A DNA stretch of 64,000 nt. Origin: CAWHOW01 sp963831005 (lineage in GTDB: Bacteria; Bacteroidota; Bacteroidia; Bacteroidales; CG2-30-32-10). This document shows, piece by piece, positions 42,736 through 50,162 of this stretch; positions within the stretch are counted from its first letter, which is position 1, and the number at the start of each line of letters is the position of its first letter. The notes beneath the pieces were generated by a model. That model saw only the letters and a program-made list of their open reading frames with translations. It was not told the DNA's origin and did not search any database. Location: positions 25,671 through 89,670 of the forward strand of contig CAWHOW010000031.1 of NCBI GenBank assembly GCA_963831005.1, read 5' to 3'. The translations under genes were made by a program, and so were the position numbers.

Positions 42736-43310
42736 TTTTCCCTGCCATTTGTCAGACTTTCAAGTGTGCTACGCTTTTTGTTTTTAAGTTGTTTGAAGAA
42801 GGTAGGCGTTAAACCGGTAACTTTCTTGAACTGGTAGGATAAGTGTGCCACGCTGCTGTAATTCAGCTTATAGGCTATCTCTGTAAGGTTAAGTTCGTCG
42901 TATATGAGCAATTCTTTTGCCCTTTCTATTTTATGTGCAATAACAAAATGTTCAATAGTTACACCCGTAACTTCCGAAAACATATTGGCCAGGTAAGTAT
43001 AATCGTGATCAAGTTTCTCGCTCAGGTAATCGGAGAAATTTGTCTTTACAGGCTCGTCCATATAATGCACCATCTCCACAATAACGCCTTTTATTTTCTC
43101 AATCAGTATGGCTCTTTTATCATCCATCAACTCAAGCCCCATGCATAGCAGATCTTTTTTAATCTGTTCACGCTGCTCCGGAGTGATTTCTTCCATTACC
43201 TCCGCTTCGCCCAGGTCAACAGTGATGTAATGAAGACCCATTTTCTTCAATTCATCCTTCACTATCATCTTGCATCGGATGGACACCATATATTTAATAA
43301 AGAGCTTCAA
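42729..43310 (-). CDS. AraC-type regulator with small ferredoxin-like N-terminal domain
   Basis: 193 residues. The C-terminal 100 residues are an AraC/XylS double helix-turn-helix (EHFVIAHKIERAKELLIYDELNLTEIAYKLNYSSVAHLSYQFKKVTGLTPTFFKQ). The first 65 residues follow a beta-alpha-beta-beta-alpha-beta order (IKYMVSIRC, KMIVKDELKKMG, LHYITVDLGE, EQREQIKKDLLCMG, LELMDD) like heavy-metal-associated domains, but with one Cys (Cys13) instead of CxxC. A linker helix follows. It is the intact counterpart of the frameshifted gene at 52423-52990. It is a leading candidate activator of the 21-bp-repeat promoters, because AraC-type half-sites are commonly direct repeats two helical turns apart. Its own upstream region lacks that motif. 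Confidence 0.87.
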   Translation of the reverse strand: MKLFIKYMVSIRCKMIVKDELKKMGLHYITVDLGEAEVMEEITPEQREQIKKDLLCMGLELMDDKRAILIEKIKGVIVEMVHYMDEPVKTNFSDYLSEKLDHDYTYLANMFSEVTGVTIEHFVIAHKIERAKELLIYDELNLTEIAYKLNYSSVAHLSYQFKKVTGLTPTFFKQLKNKKRSTLESLTNGRENV

Positions 43311-43547
43311 GATAATTCCTTTTTATGCTTTTGTTTATTATTGAAAAGGTAAAAATATATACAAAGATAATCATTTGGATTAAAATTATATTAATTGGGG
43401 ATTAAGATTTGGTTAATTAAAGAGGGTTTGGCTTATGAATTTATTTATGATTTACTGTAAAATTGAAAATAGGATCAGAGAATGGAAAAGGAATGTTAAA
43501 AGAATGAGAAATTGCGCCCCTCTTTTTATTGCCTATTATGTATATAA

Positions 43548-43580
43548 AAAAAACGCTTCCCATATATAAAGAAAGCGTTT
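43548..43580 (-). terminator. Intrinsic terminator after barrel-protein gene
   Basis: Arms AAACGCTTcC / GAAAGCGTTT with loop CATATATAAA and an A-run, nearly the same hairpin as at 20962-20996. The preceding 240 bp (43311-43547) hold the AraC gene's leader and promoter area but no convincing gene. Confidence 0.72.
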
Positions 43581-43631
43581 CGAAAATTTAATAGCCTTTA
43601 GCTATTTTCATTTATCATTGTGTGTGACTAA

Positions 43632-44246
43632 TTAATGAATAGCAAGGCCAATAGTTGAAACACCTGTTGAAATGTCAAGGAATATGCCAATCTTTTTATT
43701 GATATGGTATTCTGTTCCTATATGCAGATCAAGAAATAATGGACTTGCATTCTGGTAATAATTTCTGTCACCATCATAACCATTATCCCAATATGAATGT
43801 ACTATTGCAAATCCCAATGAACCTGCTAAGTAAAAATCCCAATGTGCATTTGCGTTGAGTAATTGATTAAAATAATAAGTGCCTTTTACGCCTATAGGAA
43901 CAACTGTTTCGTGATAATAATAATATCTGTAAGGGTTATCATGATTGCCCCAATAGTATCCGTCTCTGTATGAATAAAAACTGACAAAAGGCGCTAATGT
44001 AAAATTCTTTAAAACATCAAATTCATAATCAACATGTAAAACAGGCATATCATGCCCTACATATCCATAGTAACCTGAATAACCGCCTATGCCCAAACCT
44101 ATATTCAGGGTATGTCCGAATTTTTCCTGAGAATAATTTTGCGTTGTTGTAGTGGTTGTTGTAACTGTTGTTGTTGTTTGCTGGGCATAGATATTAAAAC
44201 TTAATACCGATACAAAGAATAACGCAATGATGATAGTTTTTTTCAT
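43632..44246 (-). CDS. Outer-membrane beta-barrel protein, unknown specificity
   Basis: 204 residues: signal peptide 1-21, a Thr-rich start (TTTTVTTTTTTTQN) to the mature protein, then amphipathic strands rich in Gly/Tyr/His (GLGIGGYSGYYGYVGHD, FTLAPFVSFYSYRDGYYWG, FYLAGSLGFAIVHSYW, IGIFLDISTGVSTIGLAIH). It fits the small OmpW/OMP_b-brl type of Bacteroidota barrels. Transcribed from its own shared promoter and ended by its own terminator. Confidence 0.78.
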   Translation of the reverse strand: MKKTIIIALFFVSVLSFNIYAQQTTTTVTTTTTTTQNYSQEKFGHTLNIGLGIGGYSGYYGYVGHDMPVLHVDYEFDVLKNFTLAPFVSFYSYRDGYYWGNHDNPYRYYYYHETVVPIGVKGTYYFNQLLNANAHWDFYLAGSLGFAIVHSYWDNGYDGDRNYYQNASPLFLDLHIGTEYHINKKIGIFLDISTGVSTIGLAIH

Positions 44247-44303
44247 AATGTTATGTTTTATTTAATTCCTGCAACCTGCAGTATAGGTGTGAATAATTTT
44301 CAC

Positions 44304-44374
44304 GATACAAAGGTCTCTATATTCATGTGGGTGGTTGTTACATAATTTGGTAAAAGACTTACATCATTCACACA
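44304..44374 (-). promoter_or_regulatory. Shared 21-bp-repeat promoter (barrel protein)
   Basis: -7 box CAAAGGTC at 44308-44315. Repeats TTACATAATT (44338) and TTACATCATT (44359), then TCACAC. The 42 bp spanning both repeats match those at 49663-49704 almost exactly. The palindrome GTGAATAATTTTCAC is adjacent. Confidence 0.76.
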
Positions 44375-44417
44375 TGATATAATCATTCTTAATATATAGC
44401 TTATTCATAGGACGTTT

Positions 44418-44945
44418 TCAACGGTTAAGAAAAGTAGGATTAAATATCTGTATTGCAATTACAACAACAATCACCACCGCTACACTGAGCACCAATCCAA
44501 TTGTCATGCGCCTGTATCTTTTTGCATCACTTTTTGCTTCCATCATTTTAAACAGATGCAATAATGAATAATTGATCTTTCTGAATGCAGTTTCAGTCTT
44601 AACAATATAATCAGAAGCACCGTGCCTGAATGATTTTAGCGCTATGTCAATATTGTCATCAACTGTCAGTATGATAACATTAGTATGATAGTTCTCTTTT
44701 TTAATTCCGTCTAATACTTTAATACCATCATTTTCATTGGAGTTTTTATCGGTCAGATGATAATCAAGAATAACCACCTGAGGTTTTATTTCATTAAATT
44801 TTTCCATACATGCTTCCCCTGTTTCAAATGTATGTACCTTGACGGGCATGTTTACGAAAGATGATTCTATATCCGCTTTCAGTGCCAGCGTGAATACTTT
44901 ATTGTCGTCCACAATAAAAATATTGATCCGTTTTTTATTATTCAT
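44418..44945 (-). CDS. Tail-anchored response-regulator receiver (receiver plus C-terminal membrane helix)
   Basis: 175 residues. A complete receiver domain (about 7-125) has the acidic pair Asp13/Asp14, phospho-acceptor Asp61 (VVILDYHL), Thr94 (IILT) and Lys116 (YIVKTE). After a basic linker (KSDAKRYRRM) comes a single hydrophobic helix (about 148-168, IGLVLSVAVVIVVVIAIQIF) at the C-terminus, with no output domain. A receiver tethered to the inner membrane by a tail anchor is unusual. It is last in the row of receivers behind the hybrid kinase (49610) and has 17 bp to the next receiver gene. Confidence 0.85.
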   Translation of the reverse strand: MNNKKRINIFIVDDNKVFTLALKADIESSFVNMPVKVHTFETGEACMEKFNEIKPQVVILDYHLTDKNSNENDGIKVLDGIKKENYHTNVIILTVDDNIDIALKSFRHGASDYIVKTETAFRKINYSLLHLFKMMEAKSDAKRYRRMTIGLVLSVAVVIVVVIAIQIFNPTFLNR

Positions 44946-44962
44946 AATATTAAGTTTTTATA

Positions 44963-45352
44963 TTAAATTAAATCATTAATAATCTCAGCTACATTTTTAA
45001 AAGCGTCCAGGTCCTTTTGCACATAGGAACAATTATACAGCGAAATTGCTTTTAACGCGACACTGTATTTTTCCTGGATACTTAACACTATAATATGTGT
45101 TTCCGGCTTTTCTGCTTTAATTTGTTTTATTATTTCAAGTCCGTTAAGAGCTTTTTCATATTTAGAGTTCAGAAAGTAATCCATAATAACAATATCCGGA
45201 TTCTCGAATAATTCCTTTAAAAACATTTCACCGGTATGGAAAATTTTAATTTTCACATTCTGGAAACTAGTCTTTAGGAATCCCTGCAATGTATTAGCAT
45301 ATAAAATATTGTCTTCTACAATAAAGATATTGGTCTTATTTTGAGTTTTCAT
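44963..45352 (-). CDS. Single-domain response regulator
   Basis: 129 residues, receiver only: acidic residues Glu13/Asp14, acceptor Asp58 (IVIMDYFLNSKYE), Ser91 (VLSIQ) and Lys113 (VQKD). The sequence FIVEDN...LQGFL...FLNS...NGLEII is shared with the next two genes, so the three arose by tandem duplication. No DNA-binding or enzymatic output is present; a phosphate sink or shuttle role is likely. Confidence 0.87.
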   Translation of the reverse strand: MKTQNKTNIFIVEDNILYANTLQGFLKTSFQNVKIKIFHTGEMFLKELFENPDIVIMDYFLNSKYEKALNGLEIIKQIKAEKPETHIIVLSIQEKYSVALKAISLYNCSYVQKDLDAFKNVAEIINDLI

Positions 45353-45434
45353 GATTTTATGTTTTCAGATATATTATATCATGATTAATAACTGCAATCA
45401 TTTCCTAATGAAATAACAATATCAAATAATATCA

Positions 45435-45857
45435 TTATTCATTGGTTTCAAGAACAGCATTATTTTTATATTCAAAATTTTTAATAAGCTGCTGTACTTT
45501 ATTAAACGCATCCTCGTCTTTTTGCACATAGAAGCAACCATATTGTTTAATTGCATCTAAAACAACAGTGTAGTTATCCTGGGCGCTTAATAGCACAATA
45601 TTTGTTTGTGGATTATTTTTTTTAATGCGTTCTATTATTTCAAGCCCGTTCTGAGCTTCTCCATATCTTGAGTTCAGGAAATAATCCGTGATCACAACAT
45701 CCGGGTTTAAATGCATTTTCATTAAGCATGTTTCCCCAACAGGAAAGAGTTTTATTTTTATATCAGGGAAATGAGTTAGTAAAAATCCCTGCAATGATTT
45801 TGCATATATGTTATTGTCTTCTATAATAAAAACGCTGATCTGATTATGAGTTTTCAT
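45435..45857 (-). CDS. Single-domain response regulator
   Basis: 140 residues from MKTHNQISVFIIEDN at 45857; the frame stays open upstream to 45980 but that part overlaps the previous receiver gene's 3' end and lacks the domain. Acceptor Asp58 (VVITDYFLNSRYGEAQNGLEII), with a Ser (LLSAQ) and Lys (VQKD) in place. Paralog of its two neighbours. Confidence 0.83.
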   Translation of the reverse strand: MKTHNQISVFIIEDNNIYAKSLQGFLLTHFPDIKIKLFPVGETCLMKMHLNPDVVITDYFLNSRYGEAQNGLEIIERIKKNNPQTNIVLLSAQDNYTVVLDAIKQYGCFYVQKDEDAFNKVQQLIKNFEYKNNAVLETNE

Positions 45858-45942
45858 GATATTGAGTTTTTTAAATAATTGAATATTTCTAATAATGTGA
45901 ATTGTTTTTAAAAAATAATAAGTTGACTTAAAAGCAGACTGT

Positions 45943-46389
45943 CTAATTCCAAGGTCCCGGCGGTGTGTTCTGATTATCAAAAATCTTCTTAATAGAAAGT
46001 TCTATTTTGTCAAATGCTTCCTCATCTTTCTGCACATACACACCATCAAATAGTTTAATTGCTTCTGTAATAACCTCTGGATCTTTCTGTACACTTAACA
46101 CTATAATGTTTGTCAGTGGCTTTTGTACTTTTATTCGCTCTATTATTTCCATCCCATTATGCGCTTCTTCAAATTTGGAGTTCAGAAAATAATCCATGAT
46201 CACAATACAAGGATTACGGTGAATGTCCATTAAACACATCTCTCCTATACTAAATATTTTTACTTCTATTATTTCCGGGAAGCGGTTTTGTATGAATGCC
46301 TGCAATGATCTTGCATATATTTCGTTGTCATCAACAATAAAAATTATTTTATCGCCAGAGATAATTCTTTTAAAAGGTTTCGTTTTCAT
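45943..46389 (-). CDS. Single-domain response regulator
   Basis: 148 residues: Asp20/Asp21, acceptor Asp66 (IVIMDYFLNSKFEEAHNGMEII), Ser in VLSVQ and Lys in VQKD. A 10-residue basic N-terminal extension is unlike its paralogs. The dispersed palindromic repeat at 46418-46529 occupies the leader between this gene and the HPt gene. Confidence 0.86.
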   Translation of the reverse strand: MKTKPFKRIISGDKIIFIVDDNEIYARSLQAFIQNRFPEIIEVKIFSIGEMCLMDIHRNPCIVIMDYFLNSKFEEAHNGMEIIERIKVQKPLTNIIVLSVQKDPEVITEAIKLFDGVYVQKDEEAFDKIELSIKKIFDNQNTPPGPWN

Positions 46390-46417
46390 ATGTATATTAT
46401 TTTGTTTTTAAAGTACA

Positions 46418-46529
46418 TGCCTGCCTGTCTTCGAGACGTCCCGTGTCATCCTGAGGAGCCCTTCCGTTGTCAGGATAAACTCCGCGTCTCGAAGGAAAGC
46501 GGGACTCCTCAGACTGACGGCAGGCAAGG
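46418..46529. repeat. Dispersed palindromic repeat (copy B)
   Basis: Like copy A at 40488-40579 but with about 25 extra bases in the middle. Ends GCCTGCC / GGCAGGC; contains CGAGACG/CGTCTCG and the 17-base GTCTCGAAGGAAAGCGG block found in copy A. It lies in the leader of the receiver gene ending at 46389. Confidence 0.75.
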
Positions 46530-46581
46530 TTGCCGTGAACGTTATTGCTCATGGTTATTTCATATTAATTGTTATTATTGT

Positions 46582-46956
46582 TTAAATATAATTGTGTTTT
46601 TCTCTTTCTATTTCATCTATAACCTGCCTGCATATTAAATTTAGCTTCGTGTCTAGTTCTTTTATTTTTCCCATATCTCCTGCTTTTGCTGCATTTTCCA
46701 TCTCCTGCAATACAGGAGCTAGGATTGAAATACCCATTATAGAAACTGATGATCGCATGGTATGAGCATAATTTTTTATAGTTGTATAATCTGTCTTTAC
46801 AATTCCATCATTAATAAATTGCAGTTCTTCCGGAAGCTGTTTAAGAAAAACATCAATTAGATTTTTTATTAATGTTTTTTTTCCACCCATCATCTTAGAA
46901 AGAGAATTAAGGTTACACACATTTTCTATGCCTTTTTCAATATCGCTTTTTATCAT
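46582..46956 (-). CDS. Histidine phosphotransfer (HPt) protein
   Basis: 124 residues of a four-helix HPt domain. The phospho-accepting His65 lies in KNYAHTMRSSVSIMG. The N-terminal part (GGKKTLIKNLIDVFLKQLPEEL) is the standard first helix pair. It sits 4 bp after the receiver part of the hybrid kinase, so it was probably the next step of its relay and could pass phosphate to the stand-alone receivers downstream. Confidence 0.87.
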   Translation of the reverse strand: MIKSDIEKGIENVCNLNSLSKMMGGKKTLIKNLIDVFLKQLPEELQFINDGIVKTDYTTIKNYAHTMRSSVSIMGISILAPVLQEMENAAKAGDMGKIKELDTKLNLICRQVIDEIEREKHNYI

Positions 46957-46960
46957 GATA

Positions 46961-47434
46961 TTATGATTTACAAGTTAAGAAATACATTTTTTCAAAGAGA
47001 AGGTTTGCATTAATAGGCTTTGAAATATAATCGTTCATCCCCAGGCTTAAGCACCTTTCTTTTTCACCCGACATGGCATGAGCTGTCATGGCAATTATCG
47101 GAATATCGTTTTTCATTTCATTACGGATAATGCCAGTTGCTTCATATCCGTTCATCACGGGCATTTCCATATCCATCAGGATAATGTCAAAACTTGACAT
47201 GAGTTGTTGTTCTGAGTTTGTGGAAGGAATAATTGAATTACCATTTTCTTTTAGTTTTTCAATACATACACTTCCATTCTCTGCTGTTTGTAATTTCATA
47301 TTGTTCTCCGAAAACAAACTTGATATCAGCATTACATTCAGTTTATTGTCTTCAACCAGCAATATGTTTAATTTGCTTAGGTCATCCATATTATATTTCT
47401 TTTCTATTTTCTCCGGTTCAATATGGGTTTGCAA
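46961..47434 (-). CDS. Receiver domain, C-terminal part of the hybrid kinase split by a frameshift
   Basis: 157 residues: an N-terminal tail (1-20), then a receiver with Glu28/Asp29, acceptor Asp88 (IILMDMEMPVMNG), Thr in IIAMTAHAM and Lys in YISKPI. The reading frame upstream of its ATG continues in the same frame (GSTFAFSISYKKSLQ...) into the kinase's final ATPase segment, so this is the receiver of a hybrid kinase and not an independently evolved gene. It could still be translated from its own ATG. Confidence 0.83.
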   Translation of the reverse strand: MQTHIEPEKIEKKYNMDDLSKLNILLVEDNKLNVMLISSLFSENNMKLQTAENGSVCIEKLKENGNSIIPSTNSEQQLMSSFDIILMDMEMPVMNGYEATGIIRNEMKNDIPIIAMTAHAMSGEKERCLSLGMNDYISKPINANLLFEKMYFLTCKS

Positions 47435-49610
47435 TGACTTTTTGTAGGAAATGGAAAAAGCAAATGTTGAACCTAGCCTTTAATTCGCTTTTAACTGTCA
47501 TGATGCCTCCCTGAAGCTCTACAAGCTGTTTCGAGATGCTTAAACCAAGACCCGATCCTCCATATTTTCTTGTGGTCTGAGATTCGGCTTGTCTAAAACG
47601 TTCAAAGATCTGTTCTAGTTTATTCTGTGGTATTCCAATTCCTGTATCAGTTACAGAAAACTCTAATAATATATTTCCCTGACCAATTTCACCCTTCAAA
47701 TCAGTTCCTGCACGGTGAGAAAGGCTTGCATCACCGTTCTTTAGAACCCTTGCATTTACCTGCACACTTCCTTTACTTGTGAACTTAATTGCATTGCCCA
47801 CAAGATTGATAATAATTTGAGTAAGGCGCGTGGCATCTCCGAGCAAAACATCAGGCACATCTTTATCACAGATGAATGATAATTCCAGATTCTTTTCTTT
47901 TGCTTTTTCAATCAGCATTTCATTAAGAGACTTAAATAATCCGTTTACATTAAAATTGATTTCTTCAAAAGTCATCATACCTGCTTCTATCTTGGATATG
48001 TCAAGTATGTCATTGATAATGGTCAGCAGACTTTCTCCTGCTAATTTTATCGTTGTCACGTATTCCTTTTCCTGTTTCCCTAATTTTCTTCTTGATAACA
48101 AATCCGAAAAACCAATAATTGCATTCATCGGTGTACGGATCTCATGACTCATGTTAGCAAGAAAGGCTTCTTTAAGTTTATTTGATTCTTCTGCTTTTTC
48201 GGTAGCTCCTTCAGCACTGCTTTTAGCTTCAATCAATTCATTTTCAAATCTTTTTTGATTAGTTATATCTCTTGCAACAATAACAACACCAAGGACATTT
48301 CCTGTTTCATCTTTATAAACCGATCCATTAAATAAAACTTCCGTAAGCTTGCCTTCCTTATGGCGTAAGGTAAGAGGAGAATCAGCAACAGATCCTTTTG
48401 CAAATACTTCTCTATAAACTTCACGCGCTTTTTGTGGTTCGGTGAAATATGCGAAGAAGTCAGTACCTGTCAGTTCTTTCCTTGAAAGCCCTGTAATGTT
48501 AACAGTTGCCATATTCATATCCATTATCTTTCCCTCTGAACTTATTGTTACCAATGGATCAAGACTTGCTTCAATCAGGCTCAAGGCATATTCGGAAGCT
48601 GATTTTTCTATATTTCTTTTTACAAGGGCTAATTGTTCTTTATAACGGTTTGCGCTCCGAATATTGCGATATATAATATATGAGAACATAAGCGTCAGTA
48701 ATAATCCAAATATGACAAGCCAGTTATTGATGAAACTTGTTTGTGAAGTACTTTCTTTGGTTGTAATATGAATCCTGTTTATTTCTTCAACAAGTTCTTT
48801 TTCTTCCATATTTTTCAATAACGAAAAGATATGATTCATTACTATATTTCCTTGCTGGCTAATGCTTATTTCTTCTGACAATTGCCTGCCTTCTTTTACT
48901 TTTTCTTCCTTTTGAGTCTGGGTAATAATGTTCACGATATTACCCTTTAGTGAATCGGATGAAACAACCGGTATATCTTCTTTGTTCTTATCTGAAGAAA
49001 ATATACGAGAGAAAAATGATTCTTTGGGTGTTTCTGTTTTTTGTTCTGAATTATTTCCACCAATGGAATTATTTATCTTTATTTTTTGAAGCAAATGCGA
49101 GAGTCCATCCTGTGCACTTTTGCCTGTTTCCAATTGAATATATTCATTGAATAAATCTACCCTGTTTACAATAAGTACACTCATGCTGTCAATCTGTGAT
49201 GAAAAAAGCTCATTAGCTTTTGCTTCATTACTGTCAACTATTTTACCTTCAGATAAAAAATGCAAAGTGTTTATAAGTGTATTCAGTTTGCTGATATGGT
49301 TTTCATATTTGGTCAGATAAGCTGTATCCTTCCTTATAGCATAAGCATTAACATTTTCTTCAGCACTAAAAAGACATCCTGATATTTCTTTTAATTTTAT
49401 AAGTTTTATATTTGGCTCTAACATTGCCGTTACAGTTTCAGACAAACGGGAAAGCCTTTTATGAGTTATCTTTATTGCAATGAAAAATAAAACAACAATG
49501 ACCGCAAATCCAATAACTACTTTCAAAACAATATTTCGAATGTTTTGAAGATTAATTTTATCAGGACTGATCTGCTTTGGGTCTATATTTTTTATTTTTT
49601 CCGTTTGCAA
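47418..49610 (-). CDS. PAS-containing hybrid sensor histidine kinase (frameshifted near the C-terminus)
   Basis: 730 residues as read: transmembrane helix 1 (about 28-48), a long periplasmic helical sensor region (about 50-290), transmembrane helix 2 (about 292-312), a PAS domain (about 340-455), HisKA with the phospho-His in ANMSHEIRTPMNAIIGFSDLL, and HATPase_c (QIIINLVGNAIKF, TDTGIGI, GSGLGLSISKQLV). The frame breaks after VKSELKA at about 47474: one extra A (transcript strand) turns the expected GSTFAFSIS...receiver into a short nonsense tail. Without it the protein runs on into the receiver at 46961. All catalytic boxes are intact. Expressed from the shared promoter at 49629-49699. Confidence 0.85.
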   Translation of the reverse strand: MQTEKIKNIDPKQISPDKINLQNIRNIVLKVVIGFAVIVVLFFIAIKITHKRLSRLSETVTAMLEPNIKLIKLKEISGCLFSAEENVNAYAIRKDTAYLTKYENHISKLNTLINTLHFLSEGKIVDSNEAKANELFSSQIDSMSVLIVNRVDLFNEYIQLETGKSAQDGLSHLLQKIKINNSIGGNNSEQKTETPKESFFSRIFSSDKNKEDIPVVSSDSLKGNIVNIITQTQKEEKVKEGRQLSEEISISQQGNIVMNHIFSLLKNMEEKELVEEINRIHITTKESTSQTSFINNWLVIFGLLLTLMFSYIIYRNIRSANRYKEQLALVKRNIEKSASEYALSLIEASLDPLVTISSEGKIMDMNMATVNITGLSRKELTGTDFFAYFTEPQKAREVYREVFAKGSVADSPLTLRHKEGKLTEVLFNGSVYKDETGNVLGVVIVARDITNQKRFENELIEAKSSAEGATEKAEESNKLKEAFLANMSHEIRTPMNAIIGFSDLLSRRKLGKQEKEYVTTIKLAGESLLTIINDILDISKIEAGMMTFEEINFNVNGLFKSLNEMLIEKAKEKNLELSFICDKDVPDVLLGDATRLTQIIINLVGNAIKFTSKGSVQVNARVLKNGDASLSHRAGTDLKGEIGQGNILLEFSVTDTGIGIPQNKLEQIFERFRQAESQTTRKYGGSGLGLSISKQLVELQGGIMTVKSELKARFNICFFHFLQKVIANPY

Positions 49611-49628
49611 GGTGTGAATATTTTATAC

Positions 49629-49699
49629 CCTACAAAGGTCGCCAGATTCAAGAGGGCGGTTGTTACATAATTTGGTAAAAGACTTACATCATTCACACA
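49629..49699 (-). promoter_or_regulatory. Shared 21-bp-repeat promoter (hybrid kinase)
   Basis: -7 box CAAAGGTC at 49633-49640. Repeats TTACATAATT (49663) and TTACATCATT (49684), then TCACAC. The repeat block is nearly identical to that of the barrel gene at 44338. Confidence 0.76.
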
Positions 49700-49731
49700 T
49701 TAGGGAATGATCAATATAAGGTGATAGGGAA

Positions 49732-50162
49732 TTACATCCTTTCCATATACCAGTTCAATTCCTTTTCCATTTTTTTGTATTTGAAAATGGTAGTGATGAT
49801 TTTTTGTAAACGTATAAAAGCGGTTTCGCTTTTTACCACATAATCAAAAGCCCGGTGATGCATGCAGTTTATAGCTACTTCTATTTTATCCTGTGAGGAT
49901 AACATCACTACAGGAATATCTGGATTATAAGCTTTTATTTTATCTAGCGTTTCTATTCCGTTCATTGCTTTTTTATCAATGCCATCAAGATATAATCTAA
50001 AATAATTACATCAGGGTTGTGTGATAAATTTGCCATGCAAAGTTCACCTGTTGCATATGTTTCAATAGCAAAATCAGCATGCTGGAGGAATTCAATTTCC
50101 AATGATTTTAAAAACACCGCATCATCATCTACCAGGAAAAGTTTTATTTTTTCGTTTTTCAT
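49732..50162 (-). pseudogene. Single-domain response regulator, frameshifted
   Basis: The first part (50162-49962) has LFLVDDDAVFLKSLEIEF and the acceptor VIILDYIL. The second (from about 49965) continues MNGIETLDKIKAYNPDIPVVMLSSQD, AFDYVVKSETAF. One base is missing near 49990; restoring it gives DYILDGIDKKAMNGIETL without interruption. The start ATG overlaps the TGA of the upstream hybrid kinase (ATGA, 50159-50162), so the two were translationally coupled. It resembles the tail-anchored receiver at 44418 up to the linker but ends before any membrane helix. Confidence 0.8.

Noticed and set aside
43434..43568. Short plus-strand frame of about 44 codons between the AraC gene and the barrel-gene terminator
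   Set aside because: No recognisable family, and the only nearby signals are those of minus-strand units. It runs into the terminator hairpin of the opposite gene.
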